Source: a virus. Taken from it: a DNA stretch of 27,325 nucleotides. The stretch covers positions 1-27,325 of the IMG/VR virus record IMGVR_UViG_3300032323_003280; one strand, written 5' to 3'. Below are positions 5,212-12,063 of this stretch, piece by piece (the first letter of the stretch is position 1; the number at the start of each line of letters is the position of its first letter). Under the pieces are notes generated by a model that saw only the letters and a program-made list of their open reading frames with translations, searched no databases and was not told the DNA's origin. The position numbers were made by a program, and so were the translations under genes.

Positions 5212-5475
5212 TTATATTGATTTTCCGTATCCTTTAAGGATTTTATTTTCTTCGTGCAATTCGTCTATTTTCTTCTCCAAATCTTGGACCTTGAGGTTTA
5301 GATTCTGTATTTCAACCTTCAAATCGTCAATTAAAACCTTATAACTTGATATCACAATTTCCATGTTACGGAGAATTGCATTATCAGTGTCAACTTGTTT
5401 TCTCTTACGACCAACAAAGAATGAAGCTGCGGCAGTTAAACTGTTTGATATGATTAATAATAATTCGTTATTCAT
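5212..5475 (-). CDS. Small membrane-anchored coiled-coil protein (87 aa)
   Basis: The N-terminus is a hydrophobic segment (LLLIISNSLTAAASFFVG) capped by a basic cluster GRKRKQ. A long heptad-like coiled coil follows, residues about 28-80 (VLIDDLKVEIQNLNLKVQDL). This one-helix-plus-coil design is common in small proteins beside portal or connector genes of Bacteroidota phages; the function is unknown. I start it at the ATG at 5475, two bases after the stop of the connector-like gene; the upstream start at 5493 would overlap that gene. Confidence 0.65.
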   Translation of the reverse strand: MNNELLLIISNSLTAAASFFVGRKRKQVDTDNAILRNMEIVISSYKVLIDDLKVEIQNLNLKVQDLEKKIDELHEENKILKGYGKSI

Positions 5476-5477
5476 AA

Positions 5478-6080
5478 TTAAAATCCACAACAATAAAATG
5501 TTGGATCAGCAAAGACTGGCATTCCTCTTGGAATCATATCATAAGTCCCCCTTCTTCCACCATTGGTTAATTGTAATCCTGAGAAGTAATTCTTTCCAAG
5601 ATGAGGAAACAATCCATCAGATGTATTATAGTTAAAACATAGAGGATAATTTCCACTATTATAGATTATCTCGTCAATCATTCTTTGTTCAAAGAATTGT
5701 GATCTGTCATCAGCTCTGTTATACATCCACTCCATCTCTTTCATAGTAACAGTATTCTCAGATCCATTAACAATACCATTATTTTTAATTCTCATAAAAA
5801 TTGAAGGTAGTGCTTCACGATAGGCAGCCCAAATTAACATTGGTTGACAGAAGTATTGTAAGAAATTGTTGTTGATATCAGTTAATGTTGAACCAGAAAT
5901 TTGATCTAATAATTGACGATAATATTTTCCACCAATAATATACTCTAATTTTGTTTGTTGAACAACGCTAATAAACGGAAGTAAAACTGAACTCGTAACA
6001 TTGGGATCAATATCAGTAAAGTTTTTCAGCTTATTTTCGCTGACCATCAATATATTTTGTGGCACTAATGCTTGTGACAT
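5478..6080 (-). CDS. Head-tail connector-like protein (DUF6712-like, 200 aa)
   Basis: The N-terminus (ENKLKNFTDIDPNVTSSVLLPF) and the following helical part (KYYRQLLDQI, QPMLIWAAYREALPSIFMRIKNNGI) resemble DUF6712-type proteins that follow the portal gene in Bacteroidota phages. Such proteins are predicted to form the head-tail connector (adaptor) ring. The C-terminus is Gly/aromatic-rich and ends CCGF. It lies 2 nt after the portal gene, in keeping with a connector role. The family name is from memory and untested here. Confidence 0.65.
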   Translation of the reverse strand: MSQALVPQNILMVSENKLKNFTDIDPNVTSSVLLPFISVVQQTKLEYIIGGKYYRQLLDQISGSTLTDINNNFLQYFCQPMLIWAAYREALPSIFMRIKNNGIVNGSENTVTMKEMEWMYNRADDRSQFFEQRMIDEIIYNSGNYPLCFNYNTSDGLFPHLGKNYFSGLQLTNGGRRGTYDMIPRGMPVFADPTFYCCGF

Positions 6081-6082
6081 AA

Positions 6083-7276
6083 TTAATTAATTGTTTCGTT
6101 TTTATTTATATCCAATCCTTCTGTCTTGTCAACATTGATAGTTTCAATTGGTGCTTCATCAGGTAATGATACCATCTTGAATTGTTTGATTTCAATTTCT
6201 GCTGGTTGACCATCTCTTAAGTTCAATAACTTCTCAAATACTTTTTTGATCTCAGTTTGTAAAGGAGTGATTACTAATCTATTAAAGTGATCCTGAGCCT
6301 CTAAGTGATCTCTACTACCTAAAGCTCCCGGAGTAGATATACCCAAGAGTTCCGCTGAGGAGATCTGATGAGCTGTTAAGATCGCTTGTTGCACACTCGC
6401 ACCCATCTCAATCCACATTTTATCTGAACCATTGGTTGCAATTTGTGTGATCTCAGGTGCTTCTTCTTTTGAATTGGCAAAGGTTAACATCAACTTAGAA
6501 GTTGAGTTTGATCCTCCATACTTTTGAGTTAGTGTTCTATAGATATCTTCTCTCTGTTCAGGATCAGGAATACCTGAGTTGATAGAAACGAATAAAGATG
6601 GTTGTAAGTTATTACAAATGGAGTTGAACCACCAGTTGTATATTTCCAATTCTGTAGAAATTGCAGTAGCGGCTCCCCAATATGTTGGTGTTGCATAATA
6701 GTTATTTCCAACAGAGTGTGTTGTATAATAATAAATTTGACTTGGCTCTTCTGATGTAATATTAAATGCTGGTAATCTTCTTGGAACAAATGGTTCTTTC
6801 TTAGGGAAAGCCCAATCTGCTGAGAAATAATAGTCATTAATTCTATCATGCATATCTGATCTACCAGCTCTTAATTTTGATGTGTCTGTATAATAGATTT
6901 CAAATCCTTGATCTCTATCTTTTCTCCACACAATATTCAAACTCACGGCACCGTATAAAATGAAGTCCAAAGTTGCTTTCTGCCAGATATCATACATACT
7001 TTCTCCAATTGAGTTAGCCATAAGTAATCTTTGATCATCACCATTTTTTAATGATATAGATTCACCTCTTACACCAAACCACTTACTCATGATTGCTGCT
7101 CTATGAGTTGGACTTGAATTGTATAATCTAATTAGTTCCTGAGGCGCGAGATTTGAAGGTCCATAGTAGACCCATGGCGTTCTTGTGTTGATAATTAAAT
7201 TCTCTTCAATGATCGGAACATTAGCCTGAGCCATTTCAAATACCTTTAGAAAATTCTTACTTTGTTCTTCACTCAT
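6083..7276 (-). CDS. Portal protein (397 aa)
   Basis: The portal is the dodecameric ring at the capsid vertex through which DNA enters and leaves. Supporting features: an N-terminal region with LIRLYNSSPTHRAAIMSK, as in portal proteins that begin with a short helix ending in a conserved H/R-x-A-I motif; a central YxxD-like region (FILYGAVSLNIVWRKDRD) and crown segments; and a C-terminal helix with LTAHQISSAELLGISTPGAL followed by FNRLVITPLQTEIKKVFEKL, typical of the stem-clip part of PBSX/HK97-like portals. Length is within the family range. A TATATTTAT box lies 5 nt before the ATG. It is downstream of the MCP in the transcript, the reverse of the usual portal-first order. Confidence 0.85.
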   Translation of the reverse strand: MSEEQSKNFLKVFEMAQANVPIIEENLIINTRTPWVYYGPSNLAPQELIRLYNSSPTHRAAIMSKWFGVRGESISLKNGDDQRLLMANSIGESMYDIWQKATLDFILYGAVSLNIVWRKDRDQGFEIYYTDTSKLRAGRSDMHDRINDYYFSADWAFPKKEPFVPRRLPAFNITSEEPSQIYYYTTHSVGNNYYATPTYWGAATAISTELEIYNWWFNSICNNLQPSLFVSINSGIPDPEQREDIYRTLTQKYGGSNSTSKLMLTFANSKEEAPEITQIATNGSDKMWIEMGASVQQAILTAHQISSAELLGISTPGALGSRDHLEAQDHFNRLVITPLQTEIKKVFEKLLNLRDGQPAEIEIKQFKMVSLPDEAPIETINVDKTEGLDINKNETIN

Positions 7277-7302
7277 ATCTATAAATATATCTTTTTTGTG
7301 GT

Positions 7303-7536
7303 TTAATCAGTTAAAGGGAAATTCCACACCTTACCATGAAAAGGTATCAATGGTATAGATTTAATCCATAGAAAGTCAGGATCAGTCGTTTGATCTATTT
7401 CTTCTTTTGATATAACCCAGTTATCGTTCTTGTCTTGTATAGGATTATAATAACTACCATCACCGAATGTTTTGCCTGATAAAGCTTCAACTTCGTATGT
7501 TGTTAGTTGTCCTACTATTGGTAATAATTCTGCCAT
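7303..7536 (-). CDS. Hypothetical protein (77 aa)
   Basis: Not recognised. Short and acidic, beta-rich in appearance (GKTFGDGSYYNPIQDKNDNW, DFLWIKSIPLIPFHGKVW). No Cys, membrane segment or signal. It is wedged between the appendage gene (3-nt gap) and the portal, so it is probably a virion or assembly accessory translated from the same mRNA. Confidence 0.6.
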   Translation of the reverse strand: MAELLPIVGQLTTYEVEALSGKTFGDGSYYNPIQDKNDNWVISKEEIDQTTDPDFLWIKSIPLIPFHGKVWNFPLTD

Positions 7537-7539
7537 ATG

Positions 7540-9153
7540 TTATACATTTCGTCCCAAACTTGTTTGATATGTTTGGATAATATTATAAAGTGTTGATTGT
7601 TCTGTTGCTCCAAGACCAGTTCCTATTGTTGCAAAAGAGAATATGTTGTCATAATATTGGATTATACTACCATTATTATTTAACGCTCCTATTACAACAG
7701 AGTTTGTTGTTGTTCCTGTTGATGCTCCACTATTGGTTTGAACAATACTTCCATTTCTATACAAGTTTTGGAATGTTGTTGCTGTTGTTGTGATTAGATT
7801 ATATCCTCTTGGTTGTGGTGCAACACTCGCAGAGATACCATCTGTTTCAGTTCCATAATAATATAATGGTGATCCTTCTTGACCAACACCGAAGAATGCT
7901 CCTCCAGCACCTGCCACTCCAATATAGTTCTTACCTGTGCCAGTATAAACAGTGGTGTTCAACATATACACAGACGAGTGGTTATTAATTGGTGATACAC
8001 TTGTTCCTGATAAGAAAGTATCAGCGTAAGCGTTAGATCCATTTGATGTAGCTCCTGATACACCATGTGTCCAACCACCAACAAATGATAATCTAAATGC
8101 GGCATTGGTATCTAATGGATTCTTGGCATTAAATTTGTGTGATCCTGCAACCCCACCTAAGAATGGATACATCGCAGTAATCTTGGTATACAAACTATTA
8201 CTCTTCAATGATGTGAATAAAGTATTTGTTGCTCCTGATTGAGTTGAATTAACAGATCCCCCTGCAGTTACAACAGCATTCAAGTAAGCAATTGCATCAG
8301 CATCAGTAACGATTGGTGTAGAAGAAGGTGTTGGTGAGAATGTAGGTGTGTTCGTCATTGTTGGTGTTATAGCAGGTGTTCCTGTTTGTGTAGGTGTATT
8401 TGTCTGTGTGGTTGTAACACTCGGAGTTGGAGTGCTTGTATTAGTTGTAGTAACACTTGGAGTTGGAGTGCTCGTATTGGTTGCTGTTACACTTGGGGTT
8501 GGAGTATTCGTAGGAGTGCTTGTATTGGTAGGTGTGATTGTATTAGTTGGAGTAACACTTGGTGTATTAGTTTGTGTGTTAGTTGGAGTGGCAGTAGGAG
8601 TGATTGTATTAGTAGGAGTGTTCGTCATTGTTGGCGTTACACTTGGAGTTGGTGTTGTCGTAGGTGTTGTTGTAGGTGTCTCAAAAGGTGTTTGAGTTTG
8701 TGTTGCTGTAACACTCGGAGTTGGGCTTGGAGGATTTAATTCATCAGGTGCGAATAGATAGTTTGAGTTATCTTCATTTGATGAAATAAATTCAACATAA
8801 TAATCATTTGTTGTTTCAGCAGAAGTGGCAATAACAAGAGCCAAACCATTCTCCACAACATTATAAGCTAATGCAGGATTGGTATTGGTTGGTATCTGAG
8901 CTATTTGTTCACTTACAGTATACAGGTATTGTCCTTCATATGGAAATGCAATCTCACCAACACCTTGTCCCTCTGTAAATACAAACTCATCATATCTGTT
9001 TTGATGTGATGATGTATTAGGGAGAACAAAAGAAACTTTGTCTTTTGTAAAAATGTGAGTGAAACTAAATAACCATTGTGGATTTGATAATTCAGCATTT
9101 TGAGATACTGTTACCACCAATGTATTAAGCTGATTTGTTTTGATTATTAGCAT
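7540..9153 (-). CDS. Virion appendage protein: N-domain, Pro/Thr linker, shared C-terminal module (537 aa)
   Basis: Three parts are visible. Residues 1-140 form a beta-rich N-terminal domain (LVVTVSQNAELSNPQWLFSF, EGQYLYTVSEQ) that probably docks on the virion. Residues 142-280 are a Pro/Thr/Ser linker built from units such as TNTSTPTPSVTT. Residues 281-537 are a Gly/Tyr-rich module starting DADAIAYLNAVV and ending SLGRNV. This last module is homologous to the C-terminus of the 1253-aa tail protein and looks like a concanavalin/LamG-type sandwich, so glycan or host-surface binding is a reasonable inference. The position beside MCP and tail tube genes suggests a capsid decoration or neck/tail fibre; the sequence does not say which. 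Confidence 0.7.
   Translation of the reverse strand: MLIIKTNQLNTLVVTVSQNAELSNPQWLFSFTHIFTKDKVSFVLPNTSSHQNRYDEFVFTEGQGVGEIAFPYEGQYLYTVSEQIAQIPTNTNPALAYNVVENGLALVIATSAETTNDYYVEFISSNEDNSNYLFAPDELNPPSPTPSVTATQTQTPFETPTTTPTTTPTPSVTPTMTNTPTNTITPTATPTNTQTNTPSVTPTNTITPTNTSTPTNTPTPSVTATNTSTPTPSVTTTNTSTPTPSVTTTQTNTPTQTGTPAITPTMTNTPTFSPTPSSTPIVTDADAIAYLNAVVTAGGSVNSTQSGATNTLFTSLKSNSLYTKITAMYPFLGGVAGSHKFNAKNPLDTNAAFRLSFVGGWTHGVSGATSNGSNAYADTFLSGTSVSPINNHSSVYMLNTTVYTGTGKNYIGVAGAGGAFFGVGQEGSPLYYYGTETDGISASVAPQPRGYNLITTTATTFQNLYRNGSIVQTNSGASTGTTTNSVVIGALNNNGSIIQYYDNIFSFATIGTGLGATEQSTLYNIIQTYQTSLGRNV
8330..8730 (-). repeat. Degenerate tandem repeat encoding Pro/Thr linker
   Basis: This part of the 537-aa gene is a run of degenerate units encoding TPT, TNT, PSVT and similar. 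Within it an approximately 36-nt unit (12 residues, TNTSTPTPSVTT) is repeated near 8405-8515. The linker is low-complexity but strictly in frame. Related linkers are present in three other virion genes. Confidence 0.85.
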
Positions 9154-9165
9154 ACTAATAAATAT

Positions 9166-9195
9166 AACACGAGGAGAACCTAATCTCCCCGTGTT
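9166..9195 (-). terminator. Strong hairpin after the 178-aa gene
   Basis: On the minus strand, AACACGGGGAGA pairs with TCTCCTCGTGTT over 12 bp with one G-U, around a 6-nt loop, and is followed by ATATTTATT and the ATG at 9153. The stem is strong but the U-tract is weak, so it may be a partial terminator or an RNA-stability element separating the tail tube gene from the appendage gene. Confidence 0.5.
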
Positions 9196-9211
9196 AATTT
9201 TAATCTATTGA

Positions 9212-9748
9212 TTATTGAACTGTGAAACCTTGAGCAATTGAAGCTAAAGATCCGCTCAACTGCGACGCAGGATATGGTTCAAGAGCACCCATTGTTAAGT
9301 TGTATCCATTAGCGTCTCCCAAAGCAAGACCTGAAACGATTGTTCCAGCTGTTACGAAAGCACCATAAGATTCACCCATCAAGAAGTAATCTCCGTTATT
9401 ATCTTCAAACACCAAAGCTAATCTTTGAGATTGAGCTAAAGTTTTGATGATGTTTCTTTTTGCTTGTTCCATTTTATTGAAATAAGCTACTAATTCATCA
9501 CTATAGAAAACTGTTCCCGCCTCAAGTGAAGCATTGATAGTGCTTGTATAGCTAGATGTTTGTCTGATCAATTGAAACTCATAAAAAGTTCCTGATCCTG
9601 AAATTGCAGTGATAGTATCCGCTGTAGCGCCAGTTGAAGTTTTTGTGATAGATGTGATGTTATCAAAATCTGTAATCCACAAATTCTTCAGACCCCCTAC
9701 ATTATCTCTACAATCAAGGACGATTCCATTTGTTAAATTGCAAGCCAT
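9212..9748 (-). CDS. Putative major tail (tube) protein (178 aa)
   Basis: The N-terminus NLTNGIVLDCRDNVGGLKNL and the C-terminal GLALGDANGYNLTMGALEP motif are features I associate with major tail/tube-like structural proteins of Bacteroidota phages (a CRDN-x-GG start and a GD-x-NGY end). Its length fits a tube subunit, and a tape measure protein in the same window implies a tube. Hairpins on both sides (9788-9806 and 9166-9195) would isolate this mRNA segment, as expected for an abundant protein. A second capsid-associated protein is the alternative. Confidence 0.6.
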   Translation of the reverse strand: MACNLTNGIVLDCRDNVGGLKNLWITDFDNITSITKTSTGATADTITAISGSGTFYEFQLIRQTSSYTSTINASLEAGTVFYSDELVAYFNKMEQAKRNIIKTLAQSQRLALVFEDNNGDYFLMGESYGAFVTAGTIVSGLALGDANGYNLTMGALEPYPASQLSGSLASIAQGFTVQ

Positions 9749-9787
9749 TTGTATATTAATTTATTTACCTGTTTATGTTTTAATAAT

Positions 9788-9806
9788 GGGGAGTTATTCA
9801 CTCCCC
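9788..9806 (-). terminator. Hairpin after the MCP gene
   Basis: On the minus strand, GGGGAGT and ACTCCCC pair perfectly around a 5-nt loop, 23 nt after the MCP stop. The sequence after it (ATTATTAAAACA) is AT-rich but not a U-run, so I call it a weak or partial terminator or a 3'-end stabiliser for the MCP message. Confidence 0.45.
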
Positions 9807-9829
9807 TTTATAATTTTTTTGGTTAACAA

Positions 9830-11061
9830 TTATGCTAAACCATTAGTTACGAAGAACTGAGGGAACGCAATTGCAGTTCCTATCTTCCAAGCTGACATCA
9901 TTCTTACTTCTTGGAAATCCATAGACCACCAAGCTCTGAATGAATCTTCATCACTCATCAAGTCAGTTCCGATTAGGAAATATTGTTGAGGACCAGCTGC
10001 GATTAAGTTAGAACCATTCAAACCAGGAACACCAACTACTTTATAGTTAGTTTGTGGGTGGAATGTTTCATACACTTGACCTAATGTAGGTTCAGTGAAA
10101 TGGAAGTTATTCACATTTCTAATTGCTACTAAGTAACATTTGAATTGTTGTTGACTCATGAAGATCACGATATCATCTCTGTCGTAGATATTTCTATCAA
10201 TTTGAGCGATGATGTTATCAACTTGTGTTAATACATTATACGCTTGTTGTTGTGTAGAAGAACCTGTTACAGAACAAAGAGCTACAGTGTTTGCAGAATA
10301 CGCTGATAATGCGTTAATTTTAACTACACCAGCAGTGTTCGCTAATAATTGTTTGAAACCAGAGAAACTTGAAGTTCCTGATGTTGCGTTCCAAATTAAA
10401 TCTTCATTGTATCTTTTAATTTGTTTAGTTTGTAAATCTGTGATAGCAGCTTCAAATGGAGCTGTTTCGTTGTAAGAACCAGCATTTAAATACTGACCTA
10501 ACCATAATGTGTTTAATTGCTCAAGACATAAAGATTGATTTACCTTTAAAGCTTGAACAGCTAATGGAACTGCTGTAAATGTTACATCACCTGCGTCATT
10601 GAATCCACAAGTTGTTCCTGTTTGCACTGAAATAGTTTCAGAAAGTAAGTTCACATTTTGTGTTCCTTTTATCAATTTGTTACCGTAAAGGTTTTTTATC
10701 CCTTACTTCTTATCCTTGAGTTAAGATAAGTTCAGCATACATTTTCAACTTTGAAAGTTGTCGGATACTCGTGGGAGGATTATATTTATTCACCTCCTAT
10801 GCGTTACACTACTTAAAATCCTTTTCGTTATATTTTAAGTTAGCTCGGTATTTGGAATCTCACCGTTCACCGATTTTACCCGATTCACATCTTATATCAC
10901 TATAAGAAGGGGCATAAGCTACCTGGAACAACATTACAATATTTCATTGTAACTGGTGACAATACTGCTTCCGAAATAATATCAGATGAAAGTTGATCAA
11001 CATATGCAGACAATCCGCCTAAGTCATAGTTGAACTTTGATTTTACTAATCCTTTTTTCAT
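9830..11061 (-). CDS. Major capsid protein, split by a group I intron (327 aa spliced)
   Basis: This is the main shell protein. Exon 1 is 11061-10921 (47 codons, ATG at 11061, ending VVPG). Exon 2 is 10672-9830 (280 aa, starting IKGTQNVNLLSE). Joining the exons is in frame and recreates the continuous motif NVVPGIKGTQNVNLL; a PGxKGT element is what I recall from MCPs of Bacteroidota phages. Exon 2 contains a bulky HK97-like body with aromatic-rich ends (DSFRAWWSMDFQEVRMMSAWKIGTAIAFP). Unspliced mRNA would stop after seven intron codons (SLCPFLL, TAG). It lies directly after protease and scaffold genes, the standard capsid order. The A-rich leader has no Shine-Dalgarno. Confidence 0.85.
10673..10920 (-). 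ncRNA. ORF-less self-splicing group I intron in the MCP gene (248 nt)
   Basis: The intron folds as a compact group I ribozyme. The guide UUAUGCC (10917-10911) pairs with exon 1 end GGU (U-G at the splice site, P1) and with exon 2 start AUAA (P10). P2 is a 7-bp hairpin with a GUGA tetraloop (10907-10890). P3 is UCGGGU (10883-10878) with AUCCGA (10766-10761). P4 is UCGGU (10873-10869) with ACCGA (10849-10845). P6 is a perfect 9-bp stem (10840-10832/10819-10811). P7 is GCAUA (10802-10798) with UAUGC (10739-10735), with P7.1 GGAGG/CCUCC (10797-10793/10778-10774). P8 is at 10760-10746; P9 hairpins are at 10730-10709 and 10706-10685. The last base is G (10673). The P7.1 extension suggests subgroup IA. 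No endonuclease ORF is present. Confidence 0.9.
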
Positions 11062-11085
11062 TTTTGTATTTTTTTTATTTTTAGT

Positions 11086-12063
11086 TTAGTTTTGAGAAAG
11101 AACTTCTCTAAGCTTTTTGAATTGATCCATTCTTGAGTTTGGTTCAAACGCTTTTTCTGTTATGGTTTTTTGAGTGAATACTCTCTGACCTGCTGGTTCT
11201 TTTGAAAATTTTCCGAAAGATGTTTCAAGATCTTGTTGCTTAACAACAATTCTATCAATCTTATCTTCAAGTTTTCTAAGAGCCGATGCGAAAATTTCTG
11301 CGATCTTTTCTTCAGACATTTTTTCCTCTTCAACATTACTTCTTTCAGTAATAACGCCGTCTTTGGTTGTAAATCTGATTTTGTTTTCGTTTCCACTTTC
11401 GTCTTTAAGAACTACTTGATGCTCACCATTTGGTGCTGGTGTTTTCTCACCACCTTCAGACACGACCTCAACTGGTTCACCTACATCAAATGTTGGGGAT
11501 TCCAATTTTGCTCCTTGTGCTGATTCAGCGATTGTGAATTTGCCACCTTGTGCATCTTTTTCAGCCTTTGTTTGGTATCCTGAGATTGCTCCACCTACAA
11601 CAGAAATTATCTTTCCGCCTTCAGTTTCGTATTCTCCATCCTGTAAAGCCGTCAATGTGCCATCATAAGAAACTTTCTTAACTAAGAGACCAACACCTGG
11701 TTCTTCGCCTTCCATTCTTATAATACCACCATCTTTCAACTTAACATCACCAAATTCCAACTCAACTTGAGACATATCTTCTTCAGATACTTCTGGTTCT
11801 TCTACCTCAGATTCAATATTACCTACCTTAATCTTAGATATTTTACCATCAGATACTTCTATTTCAGATCCGTCTTCAAGCATGTGAGACCCGTCTGGTG
11901 CAGGAATCATACCTTCGTCTGTTGCGACATAGATTGGAGCACCTAATTCCAACTCACCATCAATCTTAACAGCCATACCTTGTGCGGTTTTAGCCTCATA
12001 AAACTTTTGTGGAGTCAAATTAAGTATTCTCATAATCTTGTCAATTGCTTGCTTACTATTCAT
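11086..12063 (-). CDS. Scaffold-like capsid assembly protein (325 aa)
   Basis: It is acidic and sits between protease and MCP, where the scaffold is usually encoded. Residues about 28-220 contain repeated beta-rich modules with the theme G-apolar-DG-x-I and P-APDGSHML / P-APNGEHQV. A C-terminal coiled coil (residues about 250-285, EEKIAEIFASALRKLEDKID) precedes a basic tail (DQFKKLREVL). Scaffolds direct shell curvature and are removed by the protease; the module repeats resemble carrier segments in Bacteroidota phage scaffolds. The ATG at 12063 overlaps the protease stop by 8 nt, so translation is coupled. A minor capsid protein is the alternative. Confidence 0.65.
   Translation of the reverse strand: MNSKQAIDKIMRILNLTPQKFYEAKTAQGMAVKIDGELELGAPIYVATDEGMIPAPDGSHMLEDGSEIEVSDGKISKIKVGNIESEVEEPEVSEEDMSQVELEFGDVKLKDGGIIRMEGEEPGVGLLVKKVSYDGTLTALQDGEYETEGGKIISVVGGAISGYQTKAEKDAQGGKFTIAESAQGAKLESPTFDVGEPVEVVSEGGEKTPAPNGEHQVVLKDESGNENKIRFTTKDGVITERSNVEEEKMSEEKIAEIFASALRKLEDKIDRIVVKQQDLETSFGKFSKEPAGQRVFTQKTITEKAFEPNSRMDQFKKLREVLSQN

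Noticed and set aside
5030-5635. Plus-strand ORFs of 90-104 aa opposite the Cys-pair and membrane-protein genes
   Set aside because: They overlap well-supported minus-strand genes and have no recognisable domain.
8348-8739. Long plus-strand ORFs with Val/Gly/Leu-rich or Cys/Trp/Ser-rich sequence
   Set aside because: They are the antisense shadow of the Pro/Thr linker repeats in the minus-strand appendage gene; the composition follows from the repeat.
7540-9153. Diversity-generating retroelement or CRISPR-like array
   Set aside because: No reverse transcriptase or template repeat is seen, and the repeats are degenerate coding units, not spaced repeats.
9830-10675. TTG-started 281-aa capsid ORF as the complete MCP
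   Set aside because: The first codon is the end of the intron; the true N-terminus is in exon 1 (11061-10921).
10781-10788. Plus-strand TATATTTA box
   Set aside because: It lies in the P7.1 loop of the intron, no TTG has the right spacing and no plus-strand gene follows.
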